From Spirochaetaceae bacterium (GTDB lineage: Bacteria; Spirochaetota; Spirochaetia; Treponematales; Breznakiellaceae): a stretch of DNA of 11,111 nt. The first letter of the stretch is position 1. Every line of letters begins with the position of its first letter. The position numbers and the translations under genes were made by a program. The notes beneath the pieces were generated by a model. It was given only the letters and a program-made list of their open reading frames with translations. It had not been told where the DNA came from and ran no database searches. Below, in pieces: positions 1 to 5,526 of the stretch. Where the stretch lies: positions 1 through 11,111 of the forward strand of contig JAIRMP010000164.1 of NCBI GenBank assembly GCA_031258615.1. Direction: 5' to 3'.

Positions 1-303
1 ACTCACAAAATAATACTATGTTATGACAATAGAATATTTTCAGAATATGCCGAAGTATTAACGAGATCAAAATTTGATTTTGACTATGATTTAGTAAATA
101 ATTTTTTAGAATTTGTAAGAAACAATGGTGAATATATAATGCTGGAACCGCAAGACATACAATTTGATGATGAAGATGATAAAATATTTTATGATGTATT
201 TAAAAGTAGTGATGCCGAATATATTATAACAGGAAATAAAAAACATTATCCGCAAGAAGAAAATATAATAAGTCCAAAAGAATATAAGGAATTAAAAACG
301 TAG
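1..303 (+). CDS. PIN-domain toxin of a toxin-antitoxin system (COG1569-like), 5'-truncated
   Basis: The window opens inside this gene, so only the last 100 residues before the TAG stop are visible. PIN toxins of this family are metal-dependent RNases that are held inactive by a partner antitoxin. The visible part fits the C-terminal half of the family. An FSEYAEVLTRSKF segment matches the usual E-Y-x-x-V-L-x-R-x-K-F stretch. An acidic DEDDKIF segment follows, then an AEYIITGNKKHYP motif close to the family's A-D-x-L-V-T-G-N-x-K-H-F-P, and finally a terminal ISPKEYKEL, equivalent to the usual TPREFL ending. The N-terminal catalytic Asp and any antitoxin gene lie outside the window. Composition is about 25% G+C by hand count, against a clearly GC-rich remainder, which suggests horizontal acquisition. 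The family call rests on motif memory, not on an alignment. Confidence 0.75.
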   Translation, partial: THKIILCYDNRIFSEYAEVLTRSKFDFDYDLVNNFLEFVRNNGEYIMLEPQDIQFDDEDDKIFYDVFKSSDAEYIITGNKKHYPQEENIISPKEYKELKT

Positions 304-562
304 TAGCAGTACGGGGCACAGCGCATAACAGGACTGTATGCGCTGTGCCCGCAGTAGCGGGCTTGGGCGCCTTGGCTCCTTCGTACCGCGTGTGGGTTGC
401 GGTACATTTTGCCAGCCCTGGTCTTGCTACGCAAGCCCTTATCCATGCCGCCAAACCCTCGCATACAGCCGCTGCACTGCAAAATTCCCGGGCGGCAACG
501 AACTGCCGGCGCGGGCCGGACCTGCTGAACAGGAGCGGCAAATCCTGCGCGTCATACTGTTT
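304..562. other. Gene-free GC-rich spacer between the PIN gene and the MEMO gene
   Basis: Composition switches abruptly here from AT-rich to GC-rich. I see no credible gene: open frames on either strand lack family motifs and are products of the high G+C. The left end holds two overlapping hairpins, described separately. The rest (about 363-560) contains short GC-rich inverted segments but no T-tracted terminator that I could identify for either flanking gene. Both neighbours end here convergently: the PIN gene stops at 303, and the MEMO gene's TAA is at 563-565. Confidence 0.6.
314..362. repeat. Two overlapping, mutually exclusive hairpins just after the PIN gene
   Basis: Positions 314-327 (GGGCACAGCGCATA) and 337-350 are a perfect 14-base-pair inverted repeat around a 9-base loop. 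A second stem, GCCCGC at 347-352 with GCGGGC at 357-362 around AGTA, shares bases 347-350 with the first, so both cannot form together. Only TT follows, so this is not a classic intrinsic terminator. It starts 10 bases after the PIN stop codon and may end or protect that transcript, or be a copy of a dispersed repeat. Confidence 0.7.
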
Positions 563-1414
563 TTAAGCCAGTTCTATCGCCGCGTAACCTACGAAGGCGT
601 CCGCCGCGCCGCCGCGGTCGTCCTGGATGTCCGCGCTTGTTGTGTAGGCGAGCAGGCGGGACGCCGTAGGGGAATGGCGGGCTTCGGCGGCAAAGCCCAT
701 CGCGCAGAGAACCGCGCCCGCGGAGCAGGCGGAATGTTCCGTCAACGCGCGTTCAAGGACGGCGTCCGCGTCACCCGAAAGAACCGCCTCAATGAAGCGT
801 CTGTCGTTCACCGTTTTTACCCAGTCAAGCGCCGCTTTTCCGCGCCCTTTGGGGCAGAAACCGTAGGCCGGGCCGTAGTGAGTCAGGTCGGTGGAGCCGG
901 CGAGCGCGGCGCGGCGGCCAAGCTCGGACGCCGCGCGGCAGATCAGAGCGCCCGCCTCGACGGCGCGGATGTCGGCCCCCAGCCGGAGCCACAGGAGGCT
1001 TGCGCCGGGGAAAAAGCGGTGCACCGCCGGTAAAAGCACTTCGACAGTGTTGTCGGTATAGTTGTCGGAGCCGCAGCTTATTCCCGCCCGTAAAAACTTA
1101 TCCTTCACGAGGGAGCGCAGTTCACTGTCAATTGGAAGCTCACCCAGCGGGGTACAAGCGGCGTCCTCCTCGGCAAACAGGGCGGGATGTCCCGGAGGAA
1201 GATGTCCGCCTGAGACAACAACTATGTCCGCGTCCTCTCTGAGCGCTGCAAGCGCACTGCCGGCAACCCTGCCGGAAAAGAACCAGCCCGCATGCGGGGC
1301 TATCACGGCCTGCGCGCTGCCGCGCCTGGCGGCGGCAAAGTCGCCCAGATACCCTTCTACCGCCTCCGCGGAGCGGGGATACCATCCTGCCGGCAATTTC
1401 ATTTTTCGTACCAC
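563..1414 (-). CDS. MEMO1 family protein (AmmeMemoRadiSam system protein B)
   Basis: This 283-residue protein is the usual length for the MEMO family, which is structurally related to extradiol dioxygenases and class III LigB enzymes. The family's metal-site residues all have counterparts: His41 in APHAGW, His71 in VSGGH, His179 in STDLTHYG and Cys230 in EHSAC. Glu125 lies in DNTVEVLLP. Bacterial members are often encoded near an AMMECR1 protein and a radical SAM protein; neither is in this window. The biochemical role of bacterial members is unsettled. The start is GTG: a GAGGA Shine-Dalgarno lies about 4 bases upstream, while the next in-frame ATG (1402) would be 16 bases away. A candidate sigma-70 promoter lies at 1436-1464. 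The gene is divergent from the membrane protein gene at 1468, with 53 bases between the starts. Confidence 0.9.
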   Translation of the reverse strand: MVRKMKLPAGWYPRSAEAVEGYLGDFAAARRGSAQAVIAPHAGWFFSGRVAGSALAALREDADIVVVSGGHLPPGHPALFAEEDAACTPLGELPIDSELRSLVKDKFLRAGISCGSDNYTDNTVEVLLPAVHRFFPGASLLWLRLGADIRAVEAGALICRAASELGRRAALAGSTDLTHYGPAYGFCPKGRGKAALDWVKTVNDRRFIEAVLSGDADAVLERALTEHSACSAGAVLCAMGFAAEARHSPTASRLLAYTTSADIQDDRGGAADAFVGYAAIELA

Positions 1415-1435
1415 AGTTTCCTCACTTTCCGCTTA

Positions 1436-1464
1436 ATATTACAGGAAAAAATGCCTAGAATCAA
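1436..1464 (-). promoter_or_regulatory. Candidate sigma-70 promoter for the MEMO gene
   Basis: On the minus strand, TTGATT (1464-1459) and TAATAT (1441-1436) are separated by 17 bases. Each hexamer matches the consensus at four of six positions. The implied start near 1429 would leave a short leader that includes the GAGGA ribosome-binding site. The -35 box ends 4 bases from the start codon of the divergent gene, so the two genes' control regions would overlap. The evidence is sequence resemblance only. Confidence 0.35.
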
Positions 1465-1467
1465 AGT

Positions 1468-3054
1468 ATGTGGCAAAATGTCAAATCGGGGATAGCCTTT
1501 TTTTGCATACTCATATATATAGCCGTGGCGGCCTTCGCGGGCGTAAAGGTCTACGAGGCTGTAAATGAACAACGTTTTACGGCGCGGGAGGAATTCGCCG
1601 ATTTGACGGATTTGGCGTCCCGCGCCGGGGCGCTGGGCCTGTTTACAGACGAGTACATCGAGGACTTAAAGACACAGCTTGATATGTCAGAGGCGCTGGA
1701 CGCGCTGATAATCTACGGGCCTGATGACAACAAGTTCGCGTTTGAAAAGAGGGCGGGCCTGATTTCGTACAGGGACAATTATCCCGATTTCAACAGAAAG
1801 GCAAGGCTGTACCGCGCTCCGCAGAGCGCGCCGGTGCGGACGGAAGGCAGCCTGAACGTAAGCATAAGCGCGATTTCCCCGTTGATAGACTTCAACACGC
1901 TGCTGTCCATCCTGCGTTCGTCCCTGCTCGCGGTGCTGGCGGCGGTGAGCGTCGCGTTCGTTACGCTGATCGCCGATGTATACGTTGCGCCTGCCGGCGG
2001 GTTTGCGAAAACCGGCAAGCCTGACACCGTTGGGGACGCTGACTATGCGCTGTCCGCTGACGAGGAGGAGACACTGCTTGCCGATCAGTTGGCTGCTGAC
2101 TATCACGAGTTGGCCGCTGACAACGAGTTGACCGCCGCTGACGAGGAGATGCCGCCTGTCGATGAGATGGCTGCTGACGAGTTGGCCGTTGCTGGCGAGG
2201 AGTTGCTGCCTATCGATGAGTTTGCCGCTGACGAGTTGGCCGCTGCTGACGAGGACTTGCTGCCTGCCGATGAGATGGCTGCTGCTGACGAGGAGTTGCT
2301 GCCTGTCGATGAGATGGCTGCTGACGAGTTGGCCGTTGCCGGCGAGGAGTTGCTGCCTGCCGATGAGTTGGCCGCTGACGAGTTGGCCGCTGCTGACGAG
2401 GAGTTGCTGCCTGCCGATGAGATGGCCGCTGACGAGTTGGCCGCCGCTGACGAGGAGTTGACCGCAGACTATGACGAGGCGACGCCTACTGCCGGCTGGA
2501 ATTCTGACGGAAAAAAGGAAACCGCCGGTCTAGGATTGCTTGCGGCGGCGAGCGCCATGTACGATGCGGATGCTTTTGGCGGTATGGGAGAGGACCTGGA
2601 ATTTTCGGACATTCTTCAGAACGAATTAAGTATGGCGGATGCGAACGGCAGGGACCTCGTTCTGTTAAACATTGAATGGACTACGCCCGGACTATCCTGC
2701 AAACCACTTATAAAACAGGCGGCCTCGCTTTTTGCAGAGGGCAGCCGTTTTTTTGAAAAGGACGGACAGGACGGCCTCTATATAATTGTTCCGGACTGTA
2801 GTTTGGATGAGGCTTTTGCCAAGGTCAAAGAATTTCACAAGTATGCCCGTGAGAAAAAACCGCCTGAAGTGTATGCCGAACTCCTTATAGGCATGACGGC
2901 TCGTTCGCTGCGAAACGTTGGCGCGATCAATTTTTTGAACGAGGCGGAACACGCCCTTGAAAAGGCCCGTCTTGACAGCGCCCTCCCCATAGTGGCCTTC
3001 AAGGTTGATCTGCAAAAGTATAACGAGTACACCAAACGTTCTGTTGCAGGTTAA
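1468..3054 (+). CDS. Membrane protein with acidic tandem-repeat linker and degenerate GGDEF-like domain
   Basis: The protein has 528 residues. A TM segment lies at about 8-28 and a second at about 150-173, flanking a roughly 120-residue extracytoplasmic region; this is a typical sensor layout. A strongly acidic Ala/Asp/Glu/Leu linker (about 195-337) follows, built from an 18-residue repeat. The C-terminal domain (about 378-520) reads like a GGDEF fold. LVLLNIEW fits its first strand, and DGQDGLYIIVPDCSLDEAF aligns with the GGDEF hairpin. LLIGMTARSLRNVGAINFLNEAEHALEKAR fits the S-x-G-x-A ... A-x-x-L-L-x-x-A-D-x-A-L-Y-x-A-K ending (quoted here in two parts: LLIGMTARSLRNVG and FLNEAEHALEKAR). 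The signature itself is GQDGL, so catalytic residues and the inhibitory site are gone; cyclic-di-GMP synthesis is unlikely and a regulatory or binding role is more plausible. The ATG at 1468 is the first start after an in-frame stop at 1456, but no clear Shine-Dalgarno precedes it. An intrinsic terminator follows at 3128-3147. Confidence 0.8.
   Translation: MWQNVKSGIAFFCILIYIAVAAFAGVKVYEAVNEQRFTAREEFADLTDLASRAGALGLFTDEYIEDLKTQLDMSEALDALIIYGPDDNKFAFEKRAGLISYRDNYPDFNRKARLYRAPQSAPVRTEGSLNVSISAISPLIDFNTLLSILRSSLLAVLAAVSVAFVTLIADVYVAPAGGFAKTGKPDTVGDADYALSADEEETLLADQLAADYHELAADNELTAADEEMPPVDEMAADELAVAGEELLPIDEFAADELAAADEDLLPADEMAAADEELLPVDEMAADELAVAGEELLPADELAADELAAADEELLPADEMAADELAAADEELTADYDEATPTAGWNSDGKKETAGLGLLAAASAMYDADAFGGMGEDLEFSDILQNELSMADANGRDLVLLNIEWTTPGLSCKPLIKQAASLFAEGSRFFEKDGQDGLYIIVPDCSLDEAFAKVKEFHKYAREKKPPEVYAELLIGMTARSLRNVGAINFLNEAEHALEKARLDSALPIVAFKVDLQKYNEYTKRSVAG
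2170..2478 (+). repeat. In-frame 54-base (18-residue) tandem repeat, acidic
   Basis: Residues 235-337 of the membrane protein are six units of an 18-residue motif, AADELAAADEELLPADEM or close variants. Unit starts are at residues 235, 253, 271, 284, 302 and 320. The unit at 271 has lost five residues (AADEL), and the last unit decays into TADYDE. Degenerate half-units with the same ADE/ELT flavour extend back to about residue 206 (base 2083). Neighbouring units are nearly identical at the DNA level, so copy number probably varies by slippage in whole 54-base steps. Unit types alternate (AVAGEELLP then AAADE-LLP), which suggests duplication of a 36-residue pair. Confidence 0.92.
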
Positions 3055-3110
3055 AAGCTCCACACGCTTCCGCGGTATGACCTGTGATCCTGTTTTGTGT
3101 TAATACAACA

Positions 3111-4070
3111 TCAAACAACAAATACATAGCGCCAGCAGGCGCTTTTTCGTTCATTTGGCGGGGCTGGGGTTCTCTTCTCGATAAGCGCGGTAAGGCTGCC
3201 GCCGCAAAATACGGCGTTCAGGTCCCCGTCCCGCGCTGCGCTGTCTTCGTCCCGGAGGATGGCGTCTAAAGGCTTACCATGACGCATAGCGGCGGCTGTC
3301 TTTTCGTCAACATAGCGGACAGGTATGGAGAGGGAAGCAAATACGGCCTCATCTATAGGGTGCAACGCGCCGCGTATATCGTCAGGATTCGGATTCTGCC
3401 AGTCTTCCAGGTTGAGCGCGTCCTTCAGTTTTAACTGCCCTGACTCGGTGCGGGTAAGGGCGGCAAGGTGAGCGCAGGAACCGGCCGCAATCGCTATATC
3501 GCGGACCAACGCGCGGATATATGTGCCGGAGGAACATAGAACACCGATATTCGCGAGGGGCGGCTCGTAGCTTCGTAGCGTCAGTTCATAAATGGTAACG
3601 GGGCGGGGCGGCATATCTACCGGGATGCCGTTGCGGGCAAACTCGTAGGCGCGTTTACCGTCCAGGTGTATTGCGGAAAAGACGGGCGGTTTCTGCATTA
3701 TAGTCCCCTGGAAGCGCTGCATGACCGTCTCCAAAGCCTTTTTTGGCGGGGGCGTCGACTCGGCAACCACAGCACCTTCCCTGTCCAGCGTGTCCGTTTC
3801 GATGCCGAAGCGGACAAGCGCCTGGTAACGTTTGTTGCAGCCTGTAAAAAAAGAGCTAAGTTTAAGCGCCCTGCCCACGAGGACAACGAGGAGGCCGTCC
3901 GCAAATTTGTCAAGCGTACCGGTATGCCCCACCTTTCCCGATGCCAGAACCCTTTTTACAGGGGCCAGAGCCCTGAAAGAAGTGATCCCCGGAATCTTGT
4001 TCAGTAAAAGGATAGCGTCAGGCAAGCTAGAGCTTGAGCGTATCACCGCCGTCAGGCCATAAAACGTCAA
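3111..4070 (-). CDS. truB: tRNA pseudouridine(55) synthase TruB
   Basis: TruB converts U55 in the T-loop of tRNAs to pseudouridine. The sequence shows ILLLNKIPGITSF, then the catalytic motif GHTGTLDKFADGLL with the nucleophile Asp54. Further motifs are KRYQALVRFGIETDTLD, PPVFSAIHLDGKRAYEFAR and SSGTYIRALVRDI, all in family order. A C-terminal part with HGKPLDA fits the usual PUA-like region. The last ~20 residues (TPAPPNERKSACWRYVFVV) look like an unconserved tail overlapping the opposite-strand terminator. The start is uncertain. The ATG at 4070 overlaps flgM by 44 bases and adds residues shadowing flgM; a TTG at 4025, one base after the flgM stop, would put LLLNK near the N-terminus as is usual. 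Neither has a clear Shine-Dalgarno. The gene is probably translated from the flgM transcript. Confidence 0.95.
   Translation of the reverse strand: MTFYGLTAVIRSSSSLPDAILLLNKIPGITSFRALAPVKRVLASGKVGHTGTLDKFADGLLVVLVGRALKLSSFFTGCNKRYQALVRFGIETDTLDREGAVVAESTPPPKKALETVMQRFQGTIMQKPPVFSAIHLDGKRAYEFARNGIPVDMPPRPVTIYELTLRSYEPPLANIGVLCSSGTYIRALVRDIAIAAGSCAHLAALTRTESGQLKLKDALNLEDWQNPNPDDIRGALHPIDEAVFASLSIPVRYVDEKTAAAMRHGKPLDAILRDEDSAARDGDLNAVFCGGSLTALIEKRTPAPPNERKSACWRYVFVV
3128..3147 (+). terminator. Intrinsic terminator of the plus-strand membrane protein gene
   Basis: AGCGCC (3128-3133), loop AGCA and GGCGCT (3138-3143) form a six-base-pair stem running into five Ts (3143-3147). It lies 74 bases past the stop codon of the gene ending at 3054, in the correct orientation. 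It sits inside the 3' end of the convergent truB coding region, so it doubles as codons for truB's C-terminal tail. Confidence 0.75.
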
Positions 4071-4338
4071 TAATTCTGTCGACCGTACCGTTCAAAAGCG
4101 TTTCGTTAATATAAGCAGGATCGTCTATTTTGGCCTTTAGCTCGGTAATGCGGTCCGTGCGTATATCCGGCGCCGCGGAAACAAGTTCTATCGCATTTAG
4201 CCAGTCAGCTTTTTTCAATGCTTCCTTTGAAATACTAACCGTAACATCAGGTTTGGTAATTTTACCCGCCGTAGTGACTCTTCCACCATCATTGAGGGGT
4301 CGAGCTTGTTCTATTGGACCTGTCCTTCCGATTGTCAT
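4027..4338 (-). CDS. flgM: Anti-sigma-28 factor FlgM
   Basis: This 103-residue protein has the size and layout of FlgM. The N-terminus is short and flexible, beginning MTIGRTGPIE. After it come VTVSISKEALKKADWLN and then the sigma-binding C-terminal half, with DIRTDRITELKAKIDDPAYINETLL. The last stretch matches the family's V-R-x-x-K-V-x-x-L-K-x-x-I-x-x-G-x-Y pattern. FlgM binds sigma-28 (FliA) and keeps late flagellar genes off until the hook-basal body is complete and FlgM is exported. The start codon ATG at 4338 has a good Shine-Dalgarno (TAGGA, about 7 bases upstream) and, just before it, a near-consensus sigma-28 promoter, which implies autoregulation by the sigma factor it inhibits. truB follows immediately. 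The family match is by motif; a glycine usual before the Tyr is replaced by Pro-Ala. Confidence 0.85.
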   Translation of the reverse strand: MTIGRTGPIEQARPLNDGGRVTTAGKITKPDVTVSISKEALKKADWLNAIELVSAAPDIRTDRITELKAKIDDPAYINETLLNGTVDRIIDVLWPDGGDTLKL

Positions 4339-4360
4339 ACTAAAATCCTACCTACATCAA

Positions 4361-4386
4361 TTATCGGCAAAAACCAACAAATATTA
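4361..4386 (-). promoter_or_regulatory. Sigma-28 (FliA-type) promoter of flgM
   Basis: On the minus strand the -10 element is GCCGATAA (4368-4361), identical to the enterobacterial sigma-28 consensus. TAATATTT (4386-4379) matches the -35 consensus TAAAGTTT at six of eight positions. The spacer is 10 bases against the usual 11. Transcription would start near 4354, giving a leader of about 16 bases that contains the TAGGA ribosome-binding site before the ATG at 4338. The gene context (flgM) fits. Confidence 0.7.
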
Positions 4387-4472
4387 AATAAAAATAAGGG
4401 TAAAACCCCAAAACTCCCGCCATTATCAACGCCAAAAGCTCAGTTTGATCGCCTGAAACACCACAATACAAC

Positions 4473-5174
4473 CTAAACGGCCCCGCTGTTCCCGCCACAC
4501 CGGGAGCAGGCCGAAACAAAAACGGAGAACTCGCCTTTTTGTTCCTGGCGCTGCTGCAAGGTACGCAAAACATCCGATACGGAGCCCCTGAGGTATTCCT
4601 CGTGGAGCTTGGTCATCTCACGGCCAATGCAGATATAGCGATCACTATCAAATTCGGCTAAATCCGACAAAAGTTTTAGAATACGAAACGGCGATTCATA
4701 CAGAACGAAAGCGGCGCCGCCATTCAAAAGCTCTTTTAAGCGGGAACGGCGTTTGCCGGCTTTTGGTGACAAAAAGCCGGCAAAAACAAGCGTCTTTTCG
4801 GCGGCGCCGGCCACACTGACAAGGCCGGCAAATGCCGAAGGACCCGGTATCGGGACAACACTGTGTCCCGCCTCAGACGCAAGGCGCACGAGAACCGCTC
4901 CCGGATCGCTTAACACCGGGGTACCGGCATCGGTCAAATAGGCTATATCGAGCCCGCCATCCAGATACCCGGTAAGTCGTGTTGCAGCCTGAAATTCGTT
5001 GGCTGCCCTACACGAAACCAGCTTAACCCTTATACCAAAATGAGTCAATAGTTTCAGAGTACGCCTTGAATCTTCGCACGCTACGAGCGAAACAGATTTG
5101 AGCACATCCAGCGCCCTGAGACTTATATCCTGCAAGTTACCTATCGGGCTTGCAACAATGAACAAGGTAGCCAC
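4473..5174 (-). CDS. rsmI: 16S rRNA (cytidine(1402)-2'-O)-methyltransferase RsmI
   Basis: RsmI 2'-O-methylates C1402 in the 16S rRNA decoding centre using S-adenosylmethionine. Diagnostic motifs are in order: ASPIGNLQDIS (8-18), ACEDSRRT (32-39), LTDAGTPVLSDPG (80-92), PGPSAFAGL (110-118), FLSPKAGKRRSRL (134-146), LYESPFRI (158-165), GREMTKLHEEYLRG (184-197) and KGEFSVFV (213-220). At 233 residues it is shorter than most RsmI proteins (about 275-290). It ends right after the catalytic domain and lacks the small C-terminal domain of the enterobacterial enzyme, with no sign of a frameshift. The start is GTG, the first possible start after an in-frame TAA; the Shine-Dalgarno is weak. It heads a minus-strand series with flgM, 134 bases downstream. 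Confidence 0.95.
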   Translation of the reverse strand: MATLFIVASPIGNLQDISLRALDVLKSVSLVACEDSRRTLKLLTHFGIRVKLVSCRAANEFQAATRLTGYLDGGLDIAYLTDAGTPVLSDPGAVLVRLASEAGHSVVPIPGPSAFAGLVSVAGAAEKTLVFAGFLSPKAGKRRSRLKELLNGGAAFVLYESPFRILKLLSDLAEFDSDRYICIGREMTKLHEEYLRGSVSDVLRTLQQRQEQKGEFSVFVSACSRCGGNSGAV

Positions 5175-5425
5175 GGTTGATTAAGCCTGAGTTTAGCCCA
5201 TGCAGGCAAAGAATTCAAGTGACCGCGGGGCGGGGCTTGTCGAGCCTCTTCGCATGGATTGCTTCGCGCCCGGCGGCTTGCCGCTGTGAGTCGCGCCAGT
5301 GGCGCGGCGCACACGCGGGTCGAGGGTGCGCCGGCAGGCGGGCTGGATTGCTTCGCGCCCTGGCGGGCCCTCGCAATGACGGTAGCCTCACTCCTCATTC
5401 CTCACTATTCGCCCGCCTTACCGGT
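5175..5425. repeat. Hairpin-rich intergenic repeat mosaic upstream of rsmI
   Basis: No gene is credible in this GC-rich spacer. It carries two direct copies of GGATTGCTTCGCGCC (5256-5270 and 5345-5359). The second continues to CTCGCAATGAC (5370-5380). On the minus strand this reads GTCATTGCGAG ... GCGAAGCAATCC, a motif I recognise from dispersed intergenic repeats in several bacterial groups. Between the copies are nested hairpins: GCGGC/GCCGC (5273-5277/5280-5284), CGCGCC/GGCGCG (5292-5297/5301-5306) and GGCGCAC/GTGCGCC (5306-5312/5326-5332). Confidence 0.6.
5190..5218 (-). promoter_or_regulatory. Possible sigma-70 promoter for rsmI
   Basis: On the minus strand, TTGAAT (5218-5213) and TAAACT (5195-5190) are 17 bases apart, each matching four of six consensus positions. 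The implied transcript would begin only about 9 bases before the GTG start, leaving little room for a ribosome-binding site, so this is a weak call. Confidence 0.25.
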
Positions 5426-5526
5426 CGCTCGCAAGGACGATTCGTAACCCGTTATCTTTCACGCTCAGCGGCTCGCAAGGACGACTCCTAAGCCATTGGC
5501 GTACGTTCGGTGCAGGCTGGCCTGCC
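5426..5526 (-). repeat. Dispersed ~101-base element, copy A (inverted relative to copy B)
   Basis: Read on the minus strand this segment aligns without gaps to 10809-10909 on the plus strand, with about ten mismatches in 101 bases. It begins with the palindrome GCAGGCCAGCCTGC. It then contains GCTTAGGAGTCGTCCTTG and CGCTGAGCGTGAAAGATAAC. Its first base is the last base of the TAG stop of the outer-membrane gene, so the element abuts that gene exactly. CGTCCTTGCGAGC occurs twice within it. Confidence 0.9.

Noticed and set aside
338..1033. 231-codon plus-strand open frame
   Set aside because: It is antisense to the MEMO gene, is Arg/Ala/Gly-rich, has no recognisable domain, and arises from high G+C.
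2162..2461. Open frame with Trp/Leu/Cys-rich repeats on the plus strand
   Set aside because: It is the +1-type shadow of the acidic tandem repeat; periodicity keeps all frames open.
4373..4410. Intrinsic terminator after rsmI (GGGG-TTTTA-CCC then T-rich on the minus strand)
   Set aside because: The stem is only three base pairs, and the T-rich part belongs to the sigma-28 promoter region.
5141..5491. Small open frames in the spacer upstream of rsmI
   Set aside because: They are Arg/Ala-rich translations of hairpin repeats without a ribosome-binding site or motif.
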